Source: Muribaculaceae bacterium Isolate-037 (Harlan) | GTDB lineage: Bacteria > Bacteroidota > Bacteroidia > Bacteroidales > Muribaculaceae | Direction of reading: 5' to 3' | DNA: 64,000 nt | NCBI GenBank assembly: GCA_003762615.1 | Contig: RIAZ01000001.1 | Span: 1 to 64,000, forward strand | Shown here: positions 34,240-42,734 of the stretch, in pieces | Layout of the letters: every line of letters starts with the position of its first letter | How positions within the stretch are numbered: the first letter of the stretch is position 1 | The notes under the pieces: model-generated | What the model was told of the DNA's origin: nothing | The model's database searches: none | Seen by the model: the letters and a program-made list of their open reading frames with translations, nothing else | Program-made: the position numbers and the translations under genes

Positions 34240-35423
34240 AATTCACTATTTCTGGGGTTAACATACATCTTGACTATTCCATTGGACGCTTCCACATCTA
34301 CACACCTGAGGCTGTCCGGGCTTACTGTAGAAGTCCGGGTGATGGGTGCAGGGTTCGTTCTGAACGGCATATTCCTTTGAACATTGGGCGGTCAATCATT
34401 CCAAAACTCATCAACTGAATGTGACGGCGTATGTGCTCCGGGTAAATATGCTGATTCAAAAGAATCTGGTATGTGGTGGGAAGCAAATTTCAGCAAGTAC
34501 GAATTTCGTGTTTTTCTCAAATAGTCCGGCGGCGGAATCTGAGGAGGCTGAAATTCTACGACAAAGATAGCATGACGCCCTATGTCTGCCCAAATTTTCA
34601 GACCTGTCGGGATTATGTCGCCTCGCATTGCCTGAATCTGCCGCGATTCATGGCTATGAAGCCGCATGGCTACGAATCCGCATTTATACGTTTAAATGTT
34701 TGAATAAATGAACAAACAGAAATATGCCTTTGCGCTCTTGCAAATGGATATTCATATATTTTCACATCAGCACTCTCAAACAGTCGTTTATTTATGTGGC
34801 AATCAGGATTTATGCCTATAACTATATCTGAGAGTATGTAAAAGCGAATTGATTCATAGATGTTTATCAAGTCGTATATACATTCCTATAATAGTAAGTA
34901 TGCTCAAAAGGGTGCATACACTGACTTCCTTGCCTCTACATAGGAATATGACAAAGTTAACGTCAATAGATATGCAAGTCCAAATATTTGAATCTATGGG
35001 GCATCGGGTGCCTAAATCTGCCGTCAAATGCCGTTTGTTACATCGAAATTCAAGTATGGTACCACTATGCAGTCAAGAAAGTAGGTAGAAATTTCAAACG
35101 TTCCGCTTCCATTGGCCATCGAATTTCACTCCCGTTCAATCCGATTTACGCCACATGCAGACGGGTGTGTAGACGGGTGGAAGCGGAATTTGGTAGTTTC
35201 GGAAATTTTTCGTATCTTTAATATGGCATTCGTGGAAACATCCAAGACCGGATGTGGCAATTCGCCTGAAAAACAGATATCCACATGGATGAGCAAGGTA
35301 TGTTGCAAGGCACTCGAAATAAAACCGGTGCCTCACAACCCTTGCTCTCCGAGGGAATGGTTTCCTCCAAAGTCGGAAACCCCTTTTCAACGCCTGCGGC
35401 ATTTTTCAGCGAAGCAATCTGCG
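34240..35423. other. Gene-free stretch inside the island
   Basis: About 1.2 kb in which I find no supported gene on either strand. Open frames are short and of unnatural composition. A duplicated AGACGGGTG word occurs at 35158-35178. Position, ahead of a mobilisation accessory gene on the plus strand and DUF3408 on the minus strand, makes it the most likely place for the island's transfer origin and divergent promoters, but I cannot point to a convincing nick site. Confidence 0.5.
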
Positions 35424-35441
35424 ATGCCATCTATTATTTTT

Positions 35442-35873
35442 ATGGGTAAATACTCAAACAACGGAGGTCGCAGACCCAAGACCGACCCTTCCGTGAACCG
35501 CTACGTCGTGCGGTTCAACGCAGAGGAAAATGCTCGATTCCTCTCAATGTTCGAGCAGTCCGGAGCCATCAACAAGGCTGCCTTCATCAAAAACTTTCTT
35601 TTCCAGAAGCCTTTCAAGGTCTTTGTTGTCGATGAAAACACACGGATTTTCATCAATCAGTTGTCCTCGCTGAACGCACTCTATCGAACTTATGGTGTCA
35701 GTTACGACACTTTGGTAAAGACGCTTCGTGAGAATTTCAGCGAAAAGAAATGCAATGCCGCCATCGAGAGGCTGCGAGAAGCAACGATGAGGCTGGTGTC
35801 TGTATGTCTCGACATTCAGGAACTGGCCAAACAATTCGACCATCGCTGGCAACAAACCATACAGGACAAATAA
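35442..35873 (+). CDS. Relaxosome accessory (MobC/BmgA-like) protein
   Basis: A 143-residue basic protein beginning MGKYSNNGGRRP (ATG at 35424 is an alternative). The N-terminal segment NRYVVRFNAEENARFLSMFE is a ribbon-helix-helix strand plus helix typical of mobilisation accessory proteins, followed by a helical C-terminus ending in EATMRLVSVCLDIQELAKQF, where such proteins contact the relaxase. It is similar in layout to the protein at 40486. A relaxase gene normally follows, but here the next 300 bp are tandem repeats and then a convergent yhcG, so the partner is missing or supplied in trans. Confidence 0.65.
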   Translation: MGKYSNNGGRRPKTDPSVNRYVVRFNAEENARFLSMFEQSGAINKAAFIKNFLFQKPFKVFVVDENTRIFINQLSSLNALYRTYGVSYDTLVKTLRENFSEKKCNAAIERLREATMRLVSVCLDIQELAKQFDHRWQQTIQDK

Positions 35874-36187
35874 GAACAGCGAAAGAAAACGTCGGCAGGG
35901 AGCAACCTCCTTGCCAACGTTAATTCTCTCTATTCATCGTTCCGCATCGTTCTGGTCATTGTTCCACATTGTTCCGCATTGTTCCGCATTGTTCCGCATC
36001 ATTCCATTGACGCCGGATTAGTGACATTATCGGTGCCATTATTGGTGCCAATCTCTAATTTATTGGTGCCATTATTGGTGACATCGATGCCATTATTGAT
36101 GACAACAATGTATTTATTGGTGACATTCCATATAGCACCAACTCTGACTTGTGACTATTGCGGCAGAATAGAGACGACAATTCTTAA
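35874..36187. repeat. Tandem short-repeat region between mob gene and yhcG
   Basis: Two arrays: CATTGTTCCG repeated with exact 10-bp period at 35957-36005 (about five units), then an irregular 12-bp family (ATTATTGGTGCC and variants) from about 36018 to 36127. There is no gene. It occupies the place where a relaxase gene would be expected, so it may mark a deletion or a slippage-prone intergenic spacer. Confidence 0.75.
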
Positions 36188-37357
36188 TCAGAGTAGTTTC
36201 TTCAGCTCATCCATATCCGGGAGGGTGTCTTTCAGCATTTCGGGCATTTCTTTAGTTGTAGTATATGTGGCAACGCCCATCGGTTTGTCGTAGTCCTGCA
36301 TGACGTACTCCACAAAGCTTCTGTTAGCCTCCTTGCATAGGATGATTCCGATAGATGGATTTTCATGCGACTTTTTAACTTTATCATCAAGGATTCGCAG
36401 GTAGGTCATCAGCTGGGCAAGATAGCTCGACTTGAATTTGCCCGATTTGAGCTCGACCACAACCAGTGCGTTCAGTTCACGGTTGAAGAACAACAGATCG
36501 GGGAAGAAGTCCTCTGAATATATTTCAAGATGGTACTGATTGCCGACGAAAGCAAAATCCTTACCAAATGTCATTATGAATTTCTTAATATTGTGTACTA
36601 TCTGTTGTTCGACTACACGTTCATCAATATCCTGCAAATCCCGCTCGCCGATTTCCTCTGTGTTTATGAAATCCAATAGATAGGAGTCTTTGAATTGCAT
36701 GACAGCCTTTCGAGCCAGATTCTTATCCTCAATTCGCTCTATAAAGTTATTAGGAGCTTTTCCGGCCTTTTTATACTCACCTTCTGATATAACTTGTTCG
36801 AGGCGTGGTACTGACATATGTTCTTCAACACACCTTCCCATGTAATAATACCGTTCCTCGTTATTTTTGCATTTGCGAAGCAGTACGGTATGATGAGTGA
36901 ACGGAGTTTTAAGATAGTCTTCCATTGGAAATGCCGATGGTGTCTCAATCTTGATTAGACCCAATATATCTTCCACATTGGCAATAAGTTGTAATTCGTC
37001 GGTTGCAACCGACGAATTATCTTTGGTCAAATTGTCGGTTGCAACCGACGATTTAGAGTCTATGAATGACCAACCCTCATAGAATAATCTCATCTCTTTA
37101 AGTTGGGTCTCCCCATATCCCCTAAGTCCAGGAAGAATCTTTCTGAGCCGTTCACTGATAGCTTTCAATGCCCCGGTTCCCCACACTCCGTTTCTTGTGT
37201 TTAAAGACACATATTTCCCAATGGCAAAATATGTAAACAGTTGCACCCGATTGACACCCTTTGCTGCTTCATATTGACCTTTCAGAATAGCATTCTTGAT
37301 GGTTTCAGCCGCATGGTTGTATATCTTGGTTATGTCTAAGCTCTTTTCCATATGCAA
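36188..37357 (-). CDS. YhcG/DUF1016-family PD-(D/E)XK nuclease
   Basis: A 389-residue protein (second Met, MEKSLDITK, is an alternative start). The DUF1016 N-terminal helical domain has LFTYFAIGKYVSLNTRNG and GLRGYGETQLKEMRLFYEGW. The C-terminal nuclease domain has DLLFFNRELNALVVVELKSG (D..ExK) and QLMTYLRILDD. It is probably a structure- or junction-specific nuclease of mobile elements. A linker at residues ~103-118 contains two SSVATD units, encoded by near-perfect palindromes around GTCGGTTGCAACCGAC, so the linker looks variable. The frameshifted relative at 122-912 has its own duplicated linker (PTVLGEI/PTVLDEI). Confidence 0.85.
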   Translation of the reverse strand: MHMEKSLDITKIYNHAAETIKNAILKGQYEAAKGVNRVQLFTYFAIGKYVSLNTRNGVWGTGALKAISERLRKILPGLRGYGETQLKEMRLFYEGWSFIDSKSSVATDNLTKDNSSVATDELQLIANVEDILGLIKIETPSAFPMEDYLKTPFTHHTVLLRKCKNNEERYYYMGRCVEEHMSVPRLEQVISEGEYKKAGKAPNNFIERIEDKNLARKAVMQFKDSYLLDFINTEEIGERDLQDIDERVVEQQIVHNIKKFIMTFGKDFAFVGNQYHLEIYSEDFFPDLLFFNRELNALVVVELKSGKFKSSYLAQLMTYLRILDDKVKKSHENPSIGIILCKEANRSFVEYVMQDYDKPMGVATYTTTKEMPEMLKDTLPDMDELKKLL

Positions 37358-37450
37358 ATTTACTGATTATTTGTCGGTTGGTCAAATTTCCTTCGGAATC
37401 GAGCACCGAGCTAAGCTCGATATGCGCTATTTGCCAACTCGCGAATAAGA

Positions 37451-38869
37451 TTATTTGTTGATTGCCGAAATTACAGCCATTATTTGTTCCGGGGTCATAC
37501 CCTTTAGCAATTCGATGGCCTGTTCTTCTTTTGTTGCTCCAGATTCCTCTGTCGCGGTTGCCGAGGATTGTTTCTTTGCGAAGACATTGCGTAGAGTTTC
37601 ATCGGTCTTGGAGGTGTCGAAGCTACCCATATAACGCTCGGTTGTGGCGAGATTGCTATGACCGAGAATATTCTTGATGGCTGATGACTCGGCCCCGGAC
37701 TCCTGCGCTATATGAGCGAACGAGTGACGGCTGATGTGCATTGAAAGAGGTTTCTCTATCTCAGCTTTCTCTGCAATCTTTTTGAGATATTTGTTAATAA
37801 GGGCGTTTTTTGATGAAATATCCTGATACATCTTGTGGCGCAGTTCCGGGCGCATTCTGTCTTTGTCGGCTTGTGTCACATATCCGGCATATTCGGCATC
37901 ATTTGAGAGCAATGGGAAAATGTAATCTGTTGCCTTTGCATCCTCCCGCCGATAATGGCGCAGGATTTCAATAGCCTGCTCAACGAGAAGAAGGTCTCGC
38001 TCTTTATGGTTCTTGCCCATCTGATAATGCAATCGTCCGGAGGCGGTGACGTTGCCCCATCGCAATTGAATCAAATCAGCTGCACGGATACCGGCACAAT
38101 AGTAGCTGAACAGGAAATAATTCTTACAGTGCCATATCAACGAGCCCTCCTCCAATTCCAGATTGGTGATTCGCTCCATCTCCGAGTCATCGAGTTTTTC
38201 CTTGATGGTCTTCACACCCTTGTATTTGAATACAAGGAACGGATCTTTTGAAGCCTCCATTATACCGACCTCGATGGCACGATGAACCAATGTGCGGAGT
38301 ATATTGAACTGCACCTCGATAGTGTTCGGGTGCAACAATTTTCCCGGCTCGCGCTCATTTTCCCACTTGTGGAGGAAGTTGTCAAAGCGAGTCAATAGCT
38401 CGACCGTCATATCGGCAACAGTAATGTCAGCCATACGGCGTTTCTTTCGGAAGGCATCCAGCTTATTGATAAGCCCGCAATACTTACGCCAGTTGCGCCA
38501 GCCACCGTTATCATAAATCATCTGCGCCCGTTCACGCGCAAAAGCAAGAAACGAAGGTGAAACTGCCTCGGTATTCATCTCCTTGGCAAGCGCGACGGTC
38601 GTTACCTCGCCCTCCTTGTCGAGTTCCTTATACGTTTCCTTCGCCTTGGCGAGAATATCGGCCAATTGTGCATTGAGCACCTTTGCATCGCGGACACCGC
38701 CACGTATCCAATTTTCGCCTTTGCATTTTGCGTTAAAATCAGAAGGCCGGGCAATCTCGACCATCGTCTTGATAAGTTTTCTTTTGCCACCGACCGTCAC
38801 ACGAAGATACACCACGTATGTCTTGTTCTTGGTCGGTCGTCCGTTGAGTTCAAATCTGAATGTCGCCAT
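37451..38869 (-). CDS. Tyrosine recombinase (island integrase)
   Basis: A 472-residue phage-type integrase from the ATG at 38869 (MATFRFELNGRP); an in-frame ATG 17 codons earlier is unlikely. The N-terminal arm-binding and SAM-like core-binding domains precede a catalytic domain with Arg in YCAGIRAADLIQLRW, HISRHSFAHIAQESG (HxxR-type box), GHSNLATTERYMG (His/Gly and the tyrosine nucleophile). A low-complexity tail follows (QSSATATEES). Lying next to the right att copy and arm sites, it is the enzyme expected to have inserted the island at tRNA-Leu. Confidence 0.9.
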   Translation of the reverse strand: MATFRFELNGRPTKNKTYVVYLRVTVGGKRKLIKTMVEIARPSDFNAKCKGENWIRGGVRDAKVLNAQLADILAKAKETYKELDKEGEVTTVALAKEMNTEAVSPSFLAFARERAQMIYDNGGWRNWRKYCGLINKLDAFRKKRRMADITVADMTVELLTRFDNFLHKWENEREPGKLLHPNTIEVQFNILRTLVHRAIEVGIMEASKDPFLVFKYKGVKTIKEKLDDSEMERITNLELEEGSLIWHCKNYFLFSYYCAGIRAADLIQLRWGNVTASGRLHYQMGKNHKERDLLLVEQAIEILRHYRREDAKATDYIFPLLSNDAEYAGYVTQADKDRMRPELRHKMYQDISSKNALINKYLKKIAEKAEIEKPLSMHISRHSFAHIAQESGAESSAIKNILGHSNLATTERYMGSFDTSKTDETLRNVFAKKQSSATATEESGATKEEQAIELLKGMTPEQIMAVISAINK

Positions 38870-38901
38870 TGGAGAGATTATTAGAGTTAAAATTACTATT
38901 G

Positions 38902-38994
38902 CAGGCAACTTTGCAGGCAACGCCCACGCGGTTCAACCCGAAAACGATTACAAAGGTAACTCAAAATAATTTTACAGGCAAATTTACAGGCAAA
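38902..38994. other. Integrase arm-type sites, right end
   Basis: ACAGGCAAA at 38974-38982 and 38986-38994, and the related GCAGGCAA at 38901-38908 and 38913-38920, just upstream of the integrase gene. They mirror the pair at the left end (22280, 22291). Confidence 0.65.
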
Positions 38995-39111
38995 ATTCCG
39001 CTATTTTAAGCAATTCAAAGAATCTCAAAAATCTGCAATATTTTTATAATACGCTAATATAAAGCGATATATAAAAGTATTAGAAAGTAATAGAATATAG
39101 TTTTAGTAGTT

Positions 39112-39125
39112 CTGTTCTGGGCACT
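39112..39125. repeat. Island attachment site, right copy
   Basis: An exact 14-bp repeat (CTGTTCTGGGCACT) of the tRNA-Leu 3' end. The flanking bases also keep a partial match (AGTTCTG against AGTCCTG), and a fresh terminator follows, as at the left copy. Confidence 0.8.
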
Positions 39126-39127
39126 GT

Positions 39128-39168
39128 AAAATCCCGTAACTCATTGAAAATCAAGAGTTACGGGATTT
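39128..39168 (+). terminator. Terminator at the start of the conjugative element
   Basis: A 14-bp stem, AAATCCCGTAACTC with GAGTTACGGGATTT, followed by TCTCTTTT. It sits immediately after the att copy, in the same relation as the terminator after tRNA-Leu. Confidence 0.75.
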
Positions 39169-39480
39169 CTCTTTTGATTTTTGTCCTCCTTTTGTCCTCC
39201 TATTTCAATTTTACCGATTTTTCGTCCTCCGCAAAGCGCAGATTTGGCCTAATTTTGTAGCCTCCTTTAATCGTCATCAATAGAGATTATGAAAAATTCG
39301 CCATCATCAATTATTAAATAATGTTAAATTCAGGGTGCGAATTTTCCACTTCTCGCCACAGCCCTCCATTACATTTCATAAGAATTTCATTAGGTTCGAG
39401 TCCGAACAATCACAAGTCTTAGGGCAACCGAATTAATAGCGCGTCCACCTCTGCGTTTAGTCCTGCGTTTGGTTCAGCGT
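39169..39480. other. Intergenic end region of the conjugative element
   Basis: Three GTCCTCC words in direct orientation (39183, 39194, 39223) resemble integrase arm sites. The remainder to 39480 shows no supported gene. A minus-strand frame through here encodes only alternating NA/LNAE-like residues and is probably fortuitous. Confidence 0.45.
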
Positions 39481-39612
39481 TCAGTTGCGCATTTGCCTCC
39501 ACATCTGACCATCCGTTTGCATTTGCGGTAACACTTGCGTACAATGCCGCACAAAGGCCAGCGTTAAAACAAGCATCCACAGCAGGGAACAGACCCACAT
39601 TCCAAGGCTCAT
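39481..39612 (-). CDS. Possible 43-residue single-span membrane peptide
   Basis: From the ATG at 39612: MSLGMWVCSLLWMLVLTLAF then a polar tail ending at the TGA at 39481. One strong hydrophobic helix with a following basic residue. It lies 26 bp downstream of another small hydrophobic frame on the same strand. Composition is protein-like, but there is no homology I recognise. Confidence 0.25.
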   Translation of the reverse strand: MSLGMWVCSLLWMLVLTLAFVRHCTQVLPQMQTDGQMWRQMRN

Positions 39613-39637
39613 ATCATAGCGTCGCCGCTCCACCCTA

Positions 39638-39841
39638 TTACGGATATTGAGAAAGCGGACGATTGCGGACGGTACGGTTCCAAAGCCAGACTACAAGCAG
39701 TTTCAGAATCAGTGCCGACTTCCGGATTACCCATAGCGCAACCCTAATCGACTTTTTGAGCAGGAACAATGCCAGCCGCAACAGCAAGGCTGCGACAATA
39801 ACCACAGGGAGCAGGTATATAATCAGTAAAAGCTCAAACAT
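39638..39841 (-). CDS. Small hydrophobic membrane protein
   Basis: A 67-residue protein, almost entirely hydrophobic (MFELLLIIYLLPVVIVAALL, then KLLVVWLWNRTVRN), with two probable membrane helices separated by basic residues. No family recognised. It is read away from the mobilisation genes, near the element's left end. Confidence 0.45.
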   Translation of the reverse strand: MFELLLIIYLLPVVIVAALLLRLALFLLKKSIRVALWVIRKSALILKLLVVWLWNRTVRNRPLSQYP

Positions 39842-40277
39842 ATCAAATGCATATTAACTCGTTCCAACACTATTATTGGAATGTAAATATACTAAAGTTC
39901 AACGACTTATGCAAATTTCCAAGCGATAAAATTCAGCCTGAACCGTTGAACTTTTGACAATTATCCGACGCATCCGGCTAAGGTCAGTTAATAATATACT
40001 CTCTTTTTCCCTTAAAGCCATATTCATTGTATCACATCAAGAATAGCGGATATATTGTCTTGAAGATATAAAGACTGTATGACTTGAATAGATTAAGACC
40101 CCATGTCTTTATGATACGCAGGTCACATCTTTTGGCAATATATAATCTTATAGATAGTATCCTTGCAAGTCCGCAAATATTGAAAACATACCCCTTTTAT
40201 CGCTTGTATGATTATTTACCGCATGGCTTGATGTCTTTAAGTCTTACAATCTTGATATAACCGGGTCTTGAAACATT
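39842..40277. other. AT-rich intergenic region upstream of the mob module
   Basis: No supported gene. It contains several short repeats of GACTTGAATAG/GTCTTGAAG-like words. It precedes the shared promoter box and the oriT-like structures. Confidence 0.45.
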
Positions 40278-40325
40278 AAAGGTGTCCAAAGTTAATGCCT
40301 GTATGTCACGGGGTGCCTAACTTCG
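40278..40325 (+). promoter_or_regulatory. Shared GTGTCCAAAG box and -7 element, mob unit
   Basis: AAAGGTGTCCAAAGTTA (40278-40294), then exactly 23 nt, then TAACTTCG (40318-40325), a weak -7 element. The same box with the same 23-nt spacing precedes the parA unit (42660) and, in shorter form, the 61130 unit. Transcription from here would cross the oriT-like region. Confidence 0.6.
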
Positions 40326-40480
40326 TGGCCGGAGTGAACGATGGGGAGTAATAGCCCTGTCGTGCAGAGATTGGGTAGCAAGTTGTGCTTTTCTCCGTAC
40401 AAAACCGAGTTTTGCCCGTGGAAAAGCGACTTGCCGACCACTGCGCGGCGGTGGAGAATCACATCGTTCCTAGTGAATTA
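40326..40480 (+). other. Candidate origin of transfer (oriT)
   Basis: A structured stretch just upstream of the relaxosome and relaxase genes. An imperfect outer stem (GCAAGTTGTGCTTTTC at 40378-40393 against GAAAAGCGACTTGC at 40421-40434) encloses a perfect triloop hairpin CAAAAC-CGA-GTTTTG (40400-40414). A second inverted repeat, CCACTGC/GCGGTGG, follows at 40438-40454. Position and hairpins fit an oriT; the nick site cannot be named. Confidence 0.5.
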
Positions 40481-40485
40481 ATGAT

Positions 40486-40881
40486 ATGGATATGAAGCAG
40501 CGAACTGAAAGATTTGAAATGAGGCTTACGCCTGAGGAAATTGCCGGAATCCGTGAAAAATCAAAACGCTACCACAGCGTGAGCAACTTTATAAGGATGG
40601 CGGTCAACGAGTTTTCGGATACCGATGCAAAGACGCGCCTTGAATTGTGTAACGACACAGCCCGGCTGTGCCGCAAATTCCAAGATGAGCTGTCCTGGAT
40701 GGGAAGCAATCTGAATCAGGCTGTCAAACGAGCCAACGAACTTGCCGTAGCCGGCATCCTGTCCGAGAGTTATTTCAGGGATAATCTATCCCCCCTGATT
40801 GAAAAAGTATCGAGGCTCGTGGTGTCGATAAAGGAGGAACAGGCTCACATTGCCAAGAAAGCGACAAGGCTACGCTCTTAG
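40486..40881 (+). CDS. Relaxosome accessory (MobC-like) protein
   Basis: A 131-residue protein. An N-terminal ribbon-helix-helix (RTERFEMRLTPEEIAGIREK, then YHSVSNFIRMAVNE) is followed by a helical MobC-type C-terminus (ELSWMGSNLNQAVKRANELA), the classic relaxosome signature. It binds oriT and helps load the relaxase encoded 89 bp downstream. Start options are MDMKQRTER (40486) or the second Met. Confidence 0.8.
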   Translation: MDMKQRTERFEMRLTPEEIAGIREKSKRYHSVSNFIRMAVNEFSDTDAKTRLELCNDTARLCRKFQDELSWMGSNLNQAVKRANELAVAGILSESYFRDNLSPLIEKVSRLVVSIKEEQAHIAKKATRLRS

Positions 40882-40969
40882 CCGCAAGTCATACAGTGTG
40901 TCTTACATTATCGGCTCAAAACATATAGAGATAATGGTTTCAAGACATATAGAGATATAAACATAATAT

Positions 40970-42532
40970 ATGATAGCTACAATACTTCCGTCAAGTTCCA
41001 ACTTTCACGCAGTTGCATATAATGAGAAAAAGGTGGCCCTGGGAGTGGCACGCCTTCTTGAGATGAGCAATTTCGGCCATGTCGGGGTACTCTCACAGCC
41101 GACACCGAAAGAGCTTCAGGACTATTTGATAGTCTACTCTTCCCGAAATTCGAGAATCAAAAAAGCCCAGTTCCATCTGGCCATATCCTGCAAAGGACAT
41201 GAAAAATCGGAAGATGAGCTGCTTGATTTCGCCCACAGGTATCTCGGTGAAATGGGATATGGAAGCGAGGGGCAGCCTTTGCTGGTATATTCACATACCG
41301 ATACCGACAACACACATATACATATAATCACCTCCCGCATTTCTCCAGACGGAAAGAAAATCAGCGACCACCATGAAAGGGTTAGGTCACAAGCTGTGTT
41401 GAACAGGCTTGTCGGAAATGATGTAAAGGCAAAGGCCGGTGAGGATCTTGCAGCCTCACTGACCTATACATTCTCCACATTCGCGCAATACAAGGCCCTG
41501 ATGTCCTCGATGGGCTATGAGGTGTATGAGAAGAACGATGTCGTGTATATCAAGCGCGACGGTGCAGTGCAGGTAAAGATTAACTTTGCCGAGATAAGCG
41601 ACAGATTCCAGAGGGTCAGTGTTGACGACAAACGCAGGAGGCAGTTGTGGGCCATGCTGCGGAAATACCGGGATGTAAGCTCCGACCGCCGGGAACTACA
41701 GGACGCGGTTAAACGCAAGCTGGGAATTGATCTCGTTTTCTTCGGACGCTCTGACAATCCCTATGGCTACATGATAGTGGATCATGCGAACAAAACCGTA
41801 TATAACGGCGCATGGGTGTTGTCTATAAAATCACTTCTTGATTTCTCCACACCGGAAGAAAAACTCGCACGTATCGACGCTTTCATTGACAGGCTGCTGG
41901 AGGATAACCCGACAATAGACACATGGGCCATCAACAAAAAACTATTCCGCAGTAACGCCTACATAAGACGAGGCGTGATATATTGCGGAGGAACCACACG
42001 GCCGCTAAAGGATTTTATGGCCTCCACAATTCTACGGAATGACAAGATTCGGAGGATAGAGTCTTTCCATCCCGGCTCAGCGTCCGAGCGCGACCTGCTC
42101 TGCCGTATATATAAGGTGAATACTCCAGAACTTGTAAGGCTCACCCCGTCACGAGATAACAGCTACCATGACGCGGTGAATAACCTGAACCCGCTCTTTG
42201 ATGATGACAGTATAACAAATCTCCGTGCCGCCATACGTTCTTCTGGGTTCCACATCAGACATGAAGGCGATGAATGGTTTGCAATAGATTTTTCATCAAA
42301 AACAATCATCAATCTTTCGGAAGCCGGATTTGACACCCGTAAGCTCGAATACAGGAGATTTGAAAAACTCCGTCGCAGACAATCAACTGAAAAGCCTCGT
42401 GACAAAACAACCGGACGCGGCATAAGAGGTATGCGTGACGCGGCTTCCGGACGTGGGGAAAACCGTGAGTGGGAAGTTGGCTACCGTGGCGACTATAACC
42501 GCATAGATGATGATAACAGCATAAAGATGTGA
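40970..42532 (+). CDS. Relaxase (MobP-type mobilisation nuclease)
   Basis: A 520-residue DNA-nicking transesterase that cuts oriT and pilots the strand. The N-terminal relaxase domain carries the three-histidine metal motif in SHTDTDNTHIHIITSR (~residues 107-122) and a tyrosine-bearing N-terminal segment (NFHAVAYNEKKVALGVA). The rest is a long C-terminal extension ending in basic, Arg/Gly-rich sequence. It is followed by a strong terminator, so the two mob genes form their own unit. Confidence 0.85.
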   Translation: MIATILPSSSNFHAVAYNEKKVALGVARLLEMSNFGHVGVLSQPTPKELQDYLIVYSSRNSRIKKAQFHLAISCKGHEKSEDELLDFAHRYLGEMGYGSEGQPLLVYSHTDTDNTHIHIITSRISPDGKKISDHHERVRSQAVLNRLVGNDVKAKAGEDLAASLTYTFSTFAQYKALMSSMGYEVYEKNDVVYIKRDGAVQVKINFAEISDRFQRVSVDDKRRRQLWAMLRKYRDVSSDRRELQDAVKRKLGIDLVFFGRSDNPYGYMIVDHANKTVYNGAWVLSIKSLLDFSTPEEKLARIDAFIDRLLEDNPTIDTWAINKKLFRSNAYIRRGVIYCGGTTRPLKDFMASTILRNDKIRRIESFHPGSASERDLLCRIYKVNTPELVRLTPSRDNSYHDAVNNLNPLFDDDSITNLRAAIRSSGFHIRHEGDEWFAIDFSSKTIINLSEAGFDTRKLEYRRFEKLRRRQSTEKPRDKTTGRGIRGMRDAASGRGENREWEVGYRGDYNRIDDDNSIKM

Positions 42533-42565
42533 CAAGGGATTTTGTCACCATGCCGCGATTGCGAC

Positions 42566-42611
42566 ATAAAGCCTTGCAGACAGCAGTATATGATGTCTGC
42601 AAGGCTTTATC
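42566..42611 (+). terminator. Terminator after the relaxase gene
   Basis: A 17-bp perfect stem, ATAAAGCCTTGCAGACA with TGTCTGCAAGGCTTTAT, with an 11-nt loop and CCTTTT after it. Confidence 0.85.
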
Positions 42612-42659
42612 CTTTTATGACTGCAAAACTGTATCACAATAAATTCCCAAGATTTGAAG

Positions 42660-42707
42660 AAAGGTGTCCAAAGTTACATATCGCGATGAAGCACCGTGGT
42701 AATTTTG
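42660..42707 (+). promoter_or_regulatory. Shared GTGTCCAAAG box and promoter of the parA-tra operon
   Basis: AAAGGTGTCCAAAGTTA (42660-42676), exactly 23 nt, then a perfect TAATTTTG (42700-42707). The predicted start, about 42714, lies after the upstream in-frame ATG at 42696 and so fixes the parA start at 42735. Confidence 0.7.
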
Positions 42708-42734
42708 CCATATGAATCATTGAAGCAGGGTGTA

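Larger units (their letters stand above)
22222..39125. mobile_element. tRNA-Leu genomic island carrying an enlarged DarTG-type operon
   Basis: About 16.9 kb between a 14-bp direct repeat of the tRNA-Leu end. Its tyrosine integrase is at the right end, and ACAGGCAAA arm-type sites lie inside both ends. The cargo half is visibly more AT-rich than the chromosome to its left. Contents: four-gene defence-like operon, Xre-type and excisionase-like regulators, DUF3408 protein, mobilisation accessory protein, YhcG nuclease, integrase. No adjacent relaxase or T4SS, so it would depend on a helper such as the neighbouring conjugative element. Confidence 0.8.

Noticed and set aside
34240..35423. Several open frames of 60-130 codons on both strands
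   Set aside because: They overlap each other, have atypical composition and no recognisable motif or upstream signal.
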